A DNA stretch of 64,000 nt from Micromonospora sp. PLK6-60 (GCF_019890675.1 NZ_JAIOAA010000017.1:1-64000); one strand, 5' to 3'. Shown: positions 1-9,103, numbered from the stretch's first letter. Translations and numbers: made by a program. Notes: generated by a model not told the origin, from the letters alone.

Positions 1-79
1 GTGCCGGCTCCAGTTGACGCCCCAACAGAAAAGGCAAGGAGACCACTCTCCCTGCCACTATCAACATATACCGCACCTG

Positions 80-98
80 GGGGCTTGCGGCAAGACCC
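80..98. promoter_or_regulatory. Rifamycin-associated element (RAE)
   Basis: The 19-bp sequence GGGGCTTGCGGCAAGACCC is an inverted repeat with 9-bp arms around a central G and one mismatched pair. From family knowledge, this element type sits upstream of rifamycin-inactivating genes in actinomycetes and mediates their induction by rifamycins. It ends 58 bp before the rph start, which is where such an element is expected. No convincing -35/-10 pair was identified around it. Confidence 0.85.
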
Positions 99-156
99 GT
101 GCCCTGGCGCAGAATCGTCGGCCGAGGCGACAAGCTGCGGAAACGGGGGGCACGGC

Positions 157-2754
157 ATGGTCGAGCGGTACGTGGTGGAGCTGAGCGAGGTCGACGAGAA
201 GCAGGGGGCGCTCGTCGGGGGCAAGGGGGCGCACCTGGGCGGGCTGGCCCGGATCGGGGGCATCCGCGTGCCGGCCGGCTTCTGCGTGACGACGGACGCC
301 TTCCGGCGGATCATGGCCGAGGCGCCGGCGATCGAGGATCGGCTCGATCAACTGTCCCGCCTGGGCCCGGACGACCGGGCGGCGATCGGCGAGCTGAGCG
401 CGGAGATCCGCCGGATCATCGAAGGGGTCGCCGTCCCCGACGACCTGACGGCGGCGATCACCGAGGCGCTCGCCCGGTTCGGCGAGCAGGCCGCCTACGC
501 CGTCCGATCCAGCGCGACAGCGGAGGACCTGCCGACGGCGTCCTTCGCCGGCCAGCAGGACACGTACCTCAACGTGGTGGGGGCGGCGGCGATCGTGGCG
601 CACGTCAGCCGGTGCTGGGCGTCGCTGTTCACCGAGCGGGCCGTGACCTACCGCCAGCGCACCGGCATCGACCACCGGACGGTCCAGATGGCCGTGGTGG
701 TGCAGCGGATGGTCCTCCCGGAGGCCGCCGGCGTCCTGTTCACCGCCGACCCGGTCAGCGGCAACCGGAAGGTCGCCACGGTGGACGCCGGCTTCGGCCT
801 CGGCGAGGCGCTGGTCTCCGGCCTGGTGAACCCGGACGTCTTCCGGGTCCGCGACGGCGAGATCGTGGCCAGGGCGGTCGCCGCCAAGCAGCGTGCCGTG
901 CACGCCCTACCGGCGGGCGGTACCCGGGAGGTGGCGATCGACCCGCGACGGCAGGAGCAACCGGCGCTGACCGACGCGCAGGTCCTGCGGCTGGTACGGC
1001 TCGGCCGGCGGATCGAGGCGCACTTCGGCCGCCCGCAGGACATCGAGTGGTGCCTGGTCGACGACGACTTCCAGATCGTGCAGAGCCGGCCGATCACCAC
1101 GCTGTTTCCCGTTCCCGAGGCCCACGACGCGGAGAACCACGTCTACCTCTCGGTCGGCCACCAGCAGATGATGACCGACCCGATGAAGCCGCTGGGCCTG
1201 TCCGTGTGGCAGTTGACGGCCATGGCGCCGATGCACGTGGCCGGTGGGCGGCTGTTCGTCGACGCCACCCGGGGCCTGGCCGCGCCCGCGAGCCGCGCCG
1301 GCCTGCTGGACATGATCGGCAGGTCCGATCCGCTGACCAGGGACGCGCTGGAGACCGTCCTCGCGCGCGCCGACTTCGTCCCGTCGCTGCCGGACCCGGA
1401 GCCGGGCGGGCCGGCGGCCCGCGGCGCGCCCGCCCCGATCGAGACCGATCCGGCCATCGTCGCCGAACTGATCGCGCGCAGCGAGGCGTCCGTCGCCGCC
1501 CTGCGGCGCGACATCCGCACGAAGACCGGGCCGGAGCTGTTCGACTTCCTGCTGGCGGCCTTCGAGGAGCACAAGCGGATCCTCGGCGATCCGGTGAGCA
1601 TGCAGGCGATCATGGCGGGGATGCAGGCCACCTGGTGGCTCAACGACCAGCTGTGGGAGTGGCTGGGCGAGAAGAACGCGGCCGACACGCTCACGCTGTC
1701 CGCCCCGAACAACGTCACCTCGGAGATGGGCCTGGCGCTGCTGGACGTCGCCGACGTGATCCGCCCGTACCCGGAGGTGGTGGCGTTCCTGCGGGACGTC
1801 GAGGACGAGGGTTTCCTGGACGAGTTGCCGAAGCTGGCGGGCGGCGTCGAGGCGCGCGACGCCATCGAGGCGTACCTCGACCGGTACGGGATGCGCTGCG
1901 TCGGCGAGATCGACATCACCCGGCCGCGCTGGCGCGAGCGCCCCCGCACGCTCGTCCCGCTGATCCTCGACAACGTCCGCAACTTCGCGCCGGGCGCCGC
2001 CGAGCGGCGCTTCGCACAGGGGCGGCGGGAGGCGAGCCGGAAGGAGCAGGAGGTGCTGTCGCGCCTGCGGGCCCTGCCGGACGGGGCGCGCAAGGCCGAC
2101 GAGGCCAAGCGGATGATCGACCGGGTCCGCACCTTCATCGGCTACCGGGAATACCCGAAGTACGGGATCGTCAGCCGCTACTTCGTCTACAAGCAGGCCC
2201 TGCTGGCCGAGGCCGAGCGCCTCGTGCGGGCCGGCGTGCTCCCGGATCGGGAGGACATCTTCTATCTCACCTTCCCCGAACTGCACGACGTGGTGCGCGC
2301 GAACCGGGCGGACCACCAGCTGATCCGGGAGCGCCGGGACGCCTTCCGGTCGTACCACGCACTCACCCCGCCGCGGGTGCTCACCTCCGACGGCGAGGCC
2401 GTCACTGGCGCGTACCGGCGCGACGACGTGCCGGCCGGCGCCCTGGTCGGCCTGCCGGTCTCCGCCGGGACCGTCGAGGGCCGGGCCCGCGTCCTGCTCG
2501 ACCTGGCGCAGGCCGCTGTCGAGCCGGGCGACATCCTGGTCACCGCCTACACCGATCCCAGCTGGTCGCCGCTGTTCGTCGCGGTCGCGGGCCTAGTGAC
2601 GGAGGTGGGCGGCCTGATGACCCATGGCGCGGTGATCGCCCGGGAGTACGGCCTGCCGGCGGTCGTCGGCGTGCCGGACGCCACCCGGCTGATCCGCGAC
2701 GGGCAGCGGATCCGGGTGCACGGCACCGACGGGTACGTCGAGATCCTGCCCTGA
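157..2754 (+). CDS. rph: Rifampicin phosphotransferase
   Basis: This 865-aa protein belongs to the Rph/PEP-synthase-like family, which inactivates rifamycins by ATP-dependent phosphorylation in the cytoplasm. The N-terminal ATP-grasp domain shows GGKGAHLGGLARI and AVRSSATAEDLP followed by SFAGQQDTYLNV. A central helical region matches the position of the rifampicin-binding domain. The C-terminal swivelling domain ends with THGAVIAREYGLPAVVGV, in which His823 is the expected phospho-carrier. The length matches the usual 865-870 aa. The frame is open from base 1, but the ATG at 157 gives the family N-terminus (MVERYVVELSEVDEKQ) and places the RAE 58 bp upstream; translation from base 1 would run through the RAE. 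PEP synthase is less likely given the length and the RAE. Transcription is probably rifamycin-inducible. Confidence 0.93.
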   Translation: MVERYVVELSEVDEKQGALVGGKGAHLGGLARIGGIRVPAGFCVTTDAFRRIMAEAPAIEDRLDQLSRLGPDDRAAIGELSAEIRRIIEGVAVPDDLTAAITEALARFGEQAAYAVRSSATAEDLPTASFAGQQDTYLNVVGAAAIVAHVSRCWASLFTERAVTYRQRTGIDHRTVQMAVVVQRMVLPEAAGVLFTADPVSGNRKVATVDAGFGLGEALVSGLVNPDVFRVRDGEIVARAVAAKQRAVHALPAGGTREVAIDPRRQEQPALTDAQVLRLVRLGRRIEAHFGRPQDIEWCLVDDDFQIVQSRPITTLFPVPEAHDAENHVYLSVGHQQMMTDPMKPLGLSVWQLTAMAPMHVAGGRLFVDATRGLAAPASRAGLLDMIGRSDPLTRDALETVLARADFVPSLPDPEPGGPAARGAPAPIETDPAIVAELIARSEASVAALRRDIRTKTGPELFDFLLAAFEEHKRILGDPVSMQAIMAGMQATWWLNDQLWEWLGEKNAADTLTLSAPNNVTSEMGLALLDVADVIRPYPEVVAFLRDVEDEGFLDELPKLAGGVEARDAIEAYLDRYGMRCVGEIDITRPRWRERPRTLVPLILDNVRNFAPGAAERRFAQGRREASRKEQEVLSRLRALPDGARKADEAKRMIDRVRTFIGYREYPKYGIVSRYFVYKQALLAEAERLVRAGVLPDREDIFYLTFPELHDVVRANRADHQLIRERRDAFRSYHALTPPRVLTSDGEAVTGAYRRDDVPAGALVGLPVSAGTVEGRARVLLDLAQAAVEPGDILVTAYTDPSWSPLFVAVAGLVTEVGGLMTHGAVIAREYGLPAVVGVPDATRLIRDGQRIRVHGTDGYVEILP

Positions 2755-2772
2755 CCGACACGGGTTCGGCGC

Positions 2773-2801
2773 TTGCCTTCCCATCGGCGGGTGGCTATGT
2801 T
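2773..2801 (+). promoter_or_regulatory. Predicted promoter for the glycosyltransferase genes
   Basis: TTGCCT at 2773-2778 and TATGTT at 2796-2801 are separated by 17 bp, a good sigma-70-type pair for a high-GC actinobacterium. It is oriented toward the gene starting at 3150. The assignment is by sequence only. Confidence 0.4.
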
Positions 2802-2984
2802 GTCGATCACAGGGAGTGTTGCCGCGGGAGCAGCTCGCTGATCGCCGCGGACGCCTCGGGCAGCGTCCGCACACCACGTTCCCGGCCGCGCCGTCAGGCG
2901 ACTCGCGGTCGTGGCGTGGCCGTCGCACCGTCGGCCCCTGCGGGCCGCCGTCGGCAGCACCATCCGGCAGCTCCGGACCGCGGG

Positions 2985-3003
2985 GCCGGCCGGACCGGCC
3001 GGC
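2985..3003. terminator. GC-rich palindrome, possible terminator
   Basis: GCCGGCCGG, a central A and CCGGCCGGC form a perfect palindrome that can fold as a hairpin. It lies about 230 bp after the rph stop and has no U-tract, so it may end rph read-through or be a leader structure of the next gene. Confidence 0.3.
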
Positions 3004-3149
3004 GGACGTGCGACGACCTCACCAGCACAGCGCCGGCACGGCGAGGAGCCCTCGGATGAGTTCGCGAACCGCCCGACCACTACCCCGGCGACGGCCCACA
3101 CTTCGGACAGTTGATCGACAAGGCCAACGCATCGGGGAGTATCTATTAC

Positions 3150-4934
3150 ATGAACACCCGGTCCACTGACGCCCGGCCGACCGCCGACATCGCGAGCCCG
3201 GACGAGACCACCGCCGGCCGGAAACCCGACGGGCGGGCCGGCCGGCGCTGGCCCCGCCCCGAATGGACCTGGGCGACCCTGGCCGGCCTGCTGCTGGCGG
3301 TGGTGCTGACCTGGCCGACGCTGCGGCACCCGGCGAGCACGATCCCCGGCGACCTCGGCGACCCCACCTTGCAGGCGTGGCAGATCGCCTGGTCGGGGCA
3401 CGCCCTGCTCAGCGACCCGGCCGGCCTGTGGCACTCCAACACGTTCTATCCCGAGCGGTACACCTACGCCTACAGCGACACCCTGCTCGGGTACGCCCCG
3501 CTCGGGATGCTCGGCTCCGGCTTCGAGGCCGCCCTGATCCGGTACAACGTGGCGTACGTGCTGCTGCACGCGCTGGCGTTCGTCGGGGCGTACGCGCTGG
3601 TGCGGCAGCTCGGCGCGGGCCGGTGGGGCGGCGCGGTCGCCGGGGTCGCCTGGGCGTTCGCGCCGTGGCGGCTGGCCCACTCGGGCCACCTGAACATCCT
3701 GTCCAGCGGGGGGATCGCGCTGGCCCTGGCGATGCTGGCCCGTGGTCACGGCTGGTCGCTGCGACACGGATACCGGCCGGAGCGGCGGCGGCCCGGCTGG
3801 GCGCTGGCCGGGTGGCTCGTCGCCGCCTGGCAGGTCAGCCTCGGCTTCGGCATCGGGCTGCCGCTGGTCTACTTCCTGCTCGCCGCGACCCTGGTGGCGG
3901 CCGGCTGCTACGGCCTGGCCTGGTGGCGCCGGCGGGAACGCCCACCGTTCGGCCGGCGGCTGCTGCTCGCGGACCTGGCCGGCGGGGCCGCGTTCGGCAC
4001 GGTGACGCTGCTGCTCGGCCTGGTCTACCTGCGCGTCGTCGACCTCAACCCGCAGGCCGTCCGGACGCTGGACTGGACGACCATGTTCTCCCCACCGCTG
4101 CTCGGGTTCGTCACCGCGCCGGGCGACTCGTGGTTGTGGGGCGAGCGGCACGCCGCCGCCCGGGAACAGTTGTCCTGGCCGCCGGAGATGGCGCTGCTGC
4201 CGGGCATGGCCCTGATCGGGTTGGCCGCGGCGGGGCTGTTCGTCTCGGTGTATCCGCTGCGGCACCGGGTCGCGCTGGGGCTCGGCGTGCTCGGCACGGT
4301 GCTGCTGGGCCTGGGCGCCACCCTCGGCGGCGACGGCGATCCCGGCTATCTGACGCTGTCGATGCACCTGCCGGGCTGGGACGCGTTGCGCACGCCGGGC
4401 CGGATGATGCACTGGACCAGCCTGCTGCTGGCGGTGCTGGCCGCCGGACTGGTGACGGCGCTGGCCGAGTCGTCGGGGCAGCCCACGTCCCGCCGCCGGA
4501 GCCGGATCCTCACCTCGCTGGTCCTGCTGGTGCCGCTGGCCCTGGTCACCCTGGAGGGCGTCAACCGGACACCCCACCCGGTCGTGCCCCGGCCGCCGGC
4601 CGCGCTGCGCACGGCGCAGGAGCCGATCCTGATGCTGCCCGCCGGCGGGGCGGGCGACCTGACGTACATGTTGTGGACGACCGACGGCTTCCCGCGGATC
4701 ACCAACGGCCTGGCCGGGTTCGAGCCGGCCACCCAGGCCCAGACCCGGGCGGCGGTGGCCTCGTTCCCCGACCCGGGCAGCGTGGCGTACCTGCGCGGGA
4801 TCGGGGTGCGGTCGGTGGTGGCCGTGCCGAGCAACACGGCGGGAACGCCGTGGGAGGGCATCGAGGCCCGACCCGTCGACGGGCTGGGCATCACCCGGGA
4901 GGACATCGATGGCGTGCTGGTCTATCACCTGTGA
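3150..4934 (+). CDS. Multi-span membrane protein, GT-C glycosyltransferase-like
   Basis: This 594-aa protein has a short charged cytoplasmic N-terminus, about ten hydrophobic segments between residues 40 and 470, and a C-terminal soluble segment. The first loop after TM1 carries acidic residues (PGDLGDPTLQAWQIAW) at the position where GT-C enzymes place a catalytic acidic motif. The next gene encodes a polyprenyl-phosphate glycosyltransferase that would make the lipid-linked sugar donor such an enzyme uses, so the pair probably adds a sugar to a cell-surface acceptor (inference). The ATG at 3150 was chosen because GGGGAG lies 10 nt upstream; an in-frame TTG at 3111 would add 13 residues. The acceptor is unknown. 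Confidence 0.7.
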   Translation: MNTRSTDARPTADIASPDETTAGRKPDGRAGRRWPRPEWTWATLAGLLLAVVLTWPTLRHPASTIPGDLGDPTLQAWQIAWSGHALLSDPAGLWHSNTFYPERYTYAYSDTLLGYAPLGMLGSGFEAALIRYNVAYVLLHALAFVGAYALVRQLGAGRWGGAVAGVAWAFAPWRLAHSGHLNILSSGGIALALAMLARGHGWSLRHGYRPERRRPGWALAGWLVAAWQVSLGFGIGLPLVYFLLAATLVAAGCYGLAWWRRRERPPFGRRLLLADLAGGAAFGTVTLLLGLVYLRVVDLNPQAVRTLDWTTMFSPPLLGFVTAPGDSWLWGERHAAAREQLSWPPEMALLPGMALIGLAAAGLFVSVYPLRHRVALGLGVLGTVLLGLGATLGGDGDPGYLTLSMHLPGWDALRTPGRMMHWTSLLLAVLAAGLVTALAESSGQPTSRRRSRILTSLVLLVPLALVTLEGVNRTPHPVVPRPPAALRTAQEPILMLPAGGAGDLTYMLWTTDGFPRITNGLAGFEPATQAQTRAAVASFPDPGSVAYLRGIGVRSVVAVPSNTAGTPWEGIEARPVDGLGITREDIDGVLVYHL

Positions 4935-4979
4935 GGAGCGCGCCGGGCGGCCCGGCGGCGGACACCTGGGCCGGGCGGG

Positions 4980-6098
4980 GTGACGACGATGCGGCTGTCG
5001 GTGGTGGTGCCCTGTTTCAACGAGGAGGCGTCGGTCGAGCGGTTGCACCGGACCGTGCGCGACGCGTTGGCCGACCTGCCCGACGTCGACGTCGAGGTGG
5101 TGTACGTCGACGACGGCAGCGCGGACGGCACCCTCGCGGCGCTGCGCCGGCTCGCCGCCGCCGACCCGGCCGTCTGCTACACCTCGCTGAGCCGCAACTT
5201 CGGCAAGGAGGCGGCGATGCTCGCCGGCCTGGAGCGGGCCACCGGCGACGCGGTCGTCATCATGGACGCGGACCTGCAACACCCGCCCCGGCTGCTGCCG
5301 GAGATGGTGGCGTTGTACCGGCAGGGCTTCGACCAGGTGATCGCCCGCCGCGACCGGCACGGCGACCGGTTCGTACGCATGGTCGCCTCCCGGTCCTTCT
5401 ACCGGATCATCAACTGGTGGATCGACGTACGCCTCCAGGACGGGGCGGGTGACTTCCGGCTGCTGTCCCGGCTCGCGGTCGACGCGGTGCTGGCGATGCC
5501 GGAATACAACCGCTTCTCCAAGGGGCTGTTCTCCTGGATCGGCTTCCGGACGGCCGTGGTGGCCCACCGCAACGAGACCCGGCAGGCGGGCCGGAGCAGG
5601 TGGACGCTGAGCAAGCTCTTCAACTACGCGTTCGACGGCCTGCTGTCGTTCAACAACCGGCCGCTGCGCCTGGCGATCTACGGCGGGCTGTTCCTCACCC
5701 TGATCGCGGTGGCCTACATGGCCTGGGTGGTCGCGGACGCCGTCGAGAAGGGCATCGACGTGCCCGGGTACACCACCATCATCGTCAGCGTGATCGGGCT
5801 CGGCGGCATCCAGATGATGATCCTCGGGGTGATCGGGGAGTACATCGGCCGGATCTACTACGAGACCAAACGCCGACCGCACTACCTGGTGCAGGAGACC
5901 GAACACCTGGTCACCGAGGCGGGCGAGGCGCCCCACCGGCCCGCCCGGCCGGTGGCGCGGTCGGCCGAACGGGGCCAGCGGGTGCCGCCGGCCCGGGAGA
6001 ACCCGTCCCGACGCCGCGTCCTGCGGCGGGCCGCCGAGGACTCGATGACCGGCGACGCGGGCTCGCCGAGCGGGATGTCGCCGCGAGAACGGGCATGA
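4980..6098 (+). CDS. GT2 polyprenyl-phosphate glycosyltransferase (GtrB/DPM-like)
   Basis: This 372-aa protein has a family 2 glycosyltransferase domain (SVVVPCFNEE, VDDGSADGT, MDADLQHPP) in residues 1-230. Two membrane helices follow (around IYGGLFLTLIAVAYMAWVV and VSVIGLGGIQMMILGVIGEY). This is the layout of GtrB and dolichyl/polyprenyl-phosphate mannosyl- or glucosyltransferases, which move a sugar from a nucleotide to a lipid carrier on the inner membrane face. A basic, Arg/Pro-rich tail of about 55 residues follows the second helix and is probably cytoplasmic. The start is GTG 4980 or ATG 4989; neither has a clear ribosome site. It lies 45 bp after the membrane glycosyltransferase-like gene, probably in one transcript. 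Confidence 0.88.
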   Translation: MTTMRLSVVVPCFNEEASVERLHRTVRDALADLPDVDVEVVYVDDGSADGTLAALRRLAAADPAVCYTSLSRNFGKEAAMLAGLERATGDAVVIMDADLQHPPRLLPEMVALYRQGFDQVIARRDRHGDRFVRMVASRSFYRIINWWIDVRLQDGAGDFRLLSRLAVDAVLAMPEYNRFSKGLFSWIGFRTAVVAHRNETRQAGRSRWTLSKLFNYAFDGLLSFNNRPLRLAIYGGLFLTLIAVAYMAWVVADAVEKGIDVPGYTTIIVSVIGLGGIQMMILGVIGEYIGRIYYETKRRPHYLVQETEHLVTEAGEAPHRPARPVARSAERGQRVPPARENPSRRRVLRRAAEDSMTGDAGSPSGMSPRERA

Positions 6099-6105
6099 CA
6101 GTTGT

Positions 6106-6139
6106 CCCCGGGCGGCCCTGAGATCGGGCCGACCCGGGG
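6106..6139. terminator. Bidirectional hairpin terminator
   Basis: CCCCGGGCGGCCC pairs with GGGCCGACCCGGGG across the loop TGAGATC, with a single bulged base. It lies in the 55-bp gap between two convergent genes, so it can terminate both. Confidence 0.7.
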
Positions 6140-6153
6140 GCTGCCGGGGCCGG

Positions 6154-7311
6154 CTAACCCGCCAGGCAGTCGCGCAGCGCCGCGCTGAGCAGGTCGGCCC
6201 GCACGTCGTCGACACCACCCATCTGGTTCACCACGTAGCCGAAGCCGACCTGGTGGGTGTCGTCGGCGAAGGCCAGGTGCCCACCCGCGCCGTCGTGGCC
6301 GAAGCTGCGCGCGCCGACCATCGGGCGCGGCGCCGAGTGCACCAGGAAGCCGGTGCCCCACCGGTGGCCGATGTCGGGATGCCCGTACACCTGCTGGCCG
6401 GCGGCCCGCACGGTGATGGCGTCGTCGACGGACGCGGCACTGAGCAGGCGCGGCCCGTCGACGTCGGCGACGCAGGCGCCGTAGAGGCGGGCCAGGCCCG
6501 CCGCGGTGCTGACCGCGCCCGCGCCCGCGATCTGGGCGGCCTGGATGGCCGGGTCGTTGAAGCTGACCAGGCCGTTCTCGTCGGCGGGGAAGGCGAAGGC
6601 GCCGCCCATGGTGATGCCGCGCTCGGCGACCGGGTGGGCGGCCGGGCCGGGGTCGCCGATCGGCGCCAGCATCCAGGCGACCGCGTCGCGCTCGGCGGCC
6701 GGCAGGCCGAGCCAGGTGCGCAGGCCGAGCGGCTCGCCGAGGGTACGGGCGAAGTAGGCGCCGGGCAGCTCACCGGTGATCCGGCGGATCACCTCGCCGA
6801 TCAGCCAGCCGTAGGTGATCGGGTGGTAGCTGTGCGCCGTGCCCGGTTGCCACAGCGGTGCCTGCGCCTCGATCGCCTCGATCACCGGGTCCCAGGCGAT
6901 GACCTCCTCGCGGGTGAACGGCTTGTCCAGCGCCGGCAGGCCGGACTGGTGGGTGAGCAGCCAGCGGACCGGGATCTCCGCCTTGCCGTGCTGGCCGAAC
7001 CCCGGCCAGTAGCGGGTGACCGGGGCGTCCAGGTCGAGCCGCCCCTCCTGCACCAGCCGGTACGCGCAGATCGCCATGATCCCCTTGGTGACGGAGAAGA
7101 CGACCGCGGGCGTGTCGGCGGTCCACGGACGACCGGTCCGGGGATCGGCCAGCCCGCCGTACAGGTCGACGACCTTGCGGCCGGCGACGTAGACGGCGAC
7201 CGCGGCGCCCACCTCTCCCCGGCTGGCGAAGTTGCCCCGGAACACGTCGGCGACCGGGCCGAAGCCCTCGTCGACGTGGCCGTGGATCTGCGGGTCGGTC
7301 ACACTCGTCAT
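6154..7311 (-). CDS. Serine hydrolase, beta-lactamase/EstB family
   Basis: This 385-aa protein has the class C beta-lactamase-like fold seen in EstB esterases and D-aminopeptidases. The nucleophile motif is SVTK (Ser73, Lys76), the second motif starts at the Tyr in HSYHPITYGWLIGEV, and the third is GHDGAGG. No signal peptide is seen, so it should act in the cytoplasm. Its ATG overlaps the stop of the upstream permease gene as ATGA, making it the last gene of a coupled sugar-transport operon. It may remove an ester group from the imported carbohydrate (inference). An antibiotic-resistance role is not supported. Confidence 0.85.
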   Translation of the reverse strand: MTSVTDPQIHGHVDEGFGPVADVFRGNFASRGEVGAAVAVYVAGRKVVDLYGGLADPRTGRPWTADTPAVVFSVTKGIMAICAYRLVQEGRLDLDAPVTRYWPGFGQHGKAEIPVRWLLTHQSGLPALDKPFTREEVIAWDPVIEAIEAQAPLWQPGTAHSYHPITYGWLIGEVIRRITGELPGAYFARTLGEPLGLRTWLGLPAAERDAVAWMLAPIGDPGPAAHPVAERGITMGGAFAFPADENGLVSFNDPAIQAAQIAGAGAVSTAAGLARLYGACVADVDGPRLLSAASVDDAITVRAAGQQVYGHPDIGHRWGTGFLVHSAPRPMVGARSFGHDGAGGHLAFADDTHQVGFGYVVNQMGGVDDVRADLLSAALRDCLAG

Positions 7312-8135
7312 CCCTTCACGGAACCCTGCAACAGCGCCTTGATGAACTGCCGCTGGAAGATCACGAACACGATGAGGGTCGGGGTCAGGATCAGCAGCGA
7401 CCCCGCGCACAGCAACACCAGGTCGGTCCCCCACTGCCCCTGGAAGGCGCCGAGCGCGCCGGCCATCGTCCGCTTGGTGGCGTCGTCGACGAGGACGATG
7501 GCGAGCAGGAACTGGTTCCAGGTCCACAGGAACAGCAGGATGGTCAGCGACGCGACGGCCGGTCGGGCCAGCGGCACATGCACCCGCCAGAACAGCTGCC
7601 AGGTGTTGCTGCCGTCGACCCGCGCCGCCTCGGACAGTTCGCGCGGCACGTTGATGAAGTGCGCCCGCATCCAGAACACCGCGAACGGCATGTAGAGGCC
7701 GATCAGCGGCAGGATGATCGCCCATCGGGTGTTGAGCAGGCCCAGGTCCCGGATCTGGTAGTACAGCGGGGTGACCACGGCCTCGAAGGGCAGGGTCAGG
7801 CCGAGCAGCAGCAGCCCGAAGGCGAAGTGGCCGCCGGGCACCCGCAGGTGGCCGAGCCCGAAGCCGGCCATGGTCGCGATGAGCACGGCGAACGGCACCA
7901 CCCCGGCCACGATCAGCATGCTCGACTTCAGCAGGGCGCCCATGTTCGCGGCGGTGAAGGCGTCGGCGAAGTTGCCCCACTGCGGGTCCGTCGGCCAGGC
8001 CAGGCCGGTGGGCACGGTGCCGCGCGGTTGCAGGGCCGCCGAGAGCATGCTCAGGAACGGCAGCAGGGTGACGACGACCAGCGCGATCAGGAAGATCCGT
8101 CCGGTCAGCCGCTCGCTGCGACTGGTCAGGTTCAT
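7308..8135 (-). CDS. Sugar ABC transporter permease, MalG type
   Basis: This 275-aa permease has six predicted membrane helices and the EAA loop motif EAARVDGSNTWQLFWRVHVP, through which such proteins contact the ATPase. The ATG at 8135 was chosen because it overlaps the stop of the MalF-type gene (ATGA); a longer frame to 8177 lies inside that gene. Together with the next two genes it forms a carbohydrate importer of the CUT1 type. No ATPase gene is present in this operon, so it probably uses a shared MsiK-like ATPase encoded elsewhere, as is usual for actinobacterial CUT1 systems. Confidence 0.93.
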   Translation of the reverse strand: MNLTSRSERLTGRIFLIALVVVTLLPFLSMLSAALQPRGTVPTGLAWPTDPQWGNFADAFTAANMGALLKSSMLIVAGVVPFAVLIATMAGFGLGHLRVPGGHFAFGLLLLGLTLPFEAVVTPLYYQIRDLGLLNTRWAIILPLIGLYMPFAVFWMRAHFINVPRELSEAARVDGSNTWQLFWRVHVPLARPAVASLTILLFLWTWNQFLLAIVLVDDATKRTMAGALGAFQGQWGTDLVLLCAGSLLILTPTLIVFVIFQRQFIKALLQGSVKG

Positions 8136-9103
8136 GGCTTCTCCCCCCGGGTCAGCCGTTGGATCGGCAGCACGCACACCAGGACCAGCAGCATCAGCAC
8201 CACGCCCAGCGCGGAGGCCAGCCCGACCTGTCGCTGGGAGAAGGCGAGCCGGTAGATCTCCAGGCCCGGCACGGTCGTCTGGATGCCCGGTCCGCCGCTG
8301 GTGGAGATGTAGACGATGTCGAAGCTGGCCAGGGCCGCGATGATCGTCACGGTGAGGCAGATGCCGATCTCCTGGCGCAGGCTGGGCAGGGTGACCGCGA
8401 AGAACTCGCGGATCGAGCCGGCGCCGTCCATCCGGGCCGCCTCGTAGAGCGACGGGTCGATCTTGCTCATGCCGGTGATCAGCAGGATGGTGCAGAGGCC
8501 GAGCATGACCCAGGCGCCGATCACGCCCACCGCCGGCAGCGCGGTGTCGAACTCACCGAGCCAGGGCCGGGTGATCGACCCCAGCCCGACCGTCCGCAGC
8601 ACCTGGTTGACCAGGCCGCTGCTGGACATCACCCAGCTCCAGGCGATGCCGGCCGCCACCAGGGGAATCACCTGGGGCAGGAAGAGCACGGTACGGACCA
8701 GCGTGCCGGCCGGGCCGGTGGCGATGCGCCGCACCAGGCTGGCCACCACCAGGCCCAGCACGACCGGCACGAAGCTGAAGAAGATGATCAGGATGAACGC
8801 GTTCGAAATGATCTTCAGCAGGTCCCGGTCGGTGAAGACGGTCAGGTAGTTGTCCAGCCCGACCCACCGGGCCGCCCCGATGCCGTTCCAGCGGTACAGC
8901 GAGTACTGCACGGTGAGCACGAGCGGGCGCAGCACGAAGAACCCGTACATGAGCAGCGCGGGCAGCACCCACAACCACCCGATCCACCGGGCCGTGCGGC
9001 CCCACCGCTTCCGGTGGAGCCGCACGGGTGATCCAGGATTCCCCCGGCCGGGTCGGGACGCGATGCCCGACCCGGCCGGAGCGCCGCCGAGGGCAGACGT
9101 CAT
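8132..9103 (-). CDS. Sugar ABC transporter permease, MalF type
   Basis: This 323-aa CUT1 permease has a long basic cytoplasmic N-terminus (about residues 1-40), six membrane helices and the EAA loop motif YEAARMDGAGSIREFFAVTLP. It pairs with the MalG-type permease downstream. Both its start and its stop overlap neighbouring genes by 4 bp (ATGA), which should keep subunit synthesis coupled. The substrate is unknown; the linked operators and the GH32/43-like enzyme suggest a small oligosaccharide. Confidence 0.93.
   Translation of the reverse strand: MTSALGGAPAGSGIASRPGRGNPGSPVRLHRKRWGRTARWIGWLWVLPALLMYGFFVLRPLVLTVQYSLYRWNGIGAARWVGLDNYLTVFTDRDLLKIISNAFILIIFFSFVPVVLGLVVASLVRRIATGPAGTLVRTVLFLPQVIPLVAAGIAWSWVMSSSGLVNQVLRTVGLGSITRPWLGEFDTALPAVGVIGAWVMLGLCTILLITGMSKIDPSLYEAARMDGAGSIREFFAVTLPSLRQEIGICLTVTIIAALASFDIVYISTSGGPGIQTTVPGLEIYRLAFSQRQVGLASALGVVLMLLVLVCVLPIQRLTRGEKP

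Larger units (their letters stand above)
2755..3149. other. 395-bp intergenic region: promoter, hairpin and leader
   Basis: No ORF here has convincing codon use or family resemblance. A promoter-like pair (TTGCCT and TATGTT, 17-bp spacer) lies near the start and a strong GC palindrome lies at 2985-3003. If the promoter is real, the mRNA of the downstream membrane protein has a leader of roughly 340 nt, unusually long beside its compact neighbours. Confidence 0.5.

Noticed and set aside
1..156. Translation of rph from the GTG at base 1
   Set aside because: The extra 52 codons run through the RAE and have no family resemblance; the ATG at 157 gives the normal N-terminus and length.
157..2754. 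Phosphoenolpyruvate synthase as an alternative name for the first gene
   Set aside because: The length, the central domain and the RAE fit rifampicin phosphotransferase better.
2816..3169. Small protein gene in the rph-glycosyltransferase gap
   Set aside because: A GTG follows AGGGA, but the product is an Arg/Pro/Ser-rich stretch without family resemblance and overlaps the next gene's start.
2547..6218. Minus-strand open frame of 1223 codons opposite rph and the glycosyltransferase genes
   Set aside because: It lies across real genes, is rich in Arg, Gly, Pro, Gln and His with no motifs, and reflects the lack of stop codons in GC-rich antisense frames.
6154..7311. Beta-lactam resistance enzyme
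   Set aside because: It has no signal peptide and is locked into a sugar-transport operon; the family is mostly esterases and peptidases.
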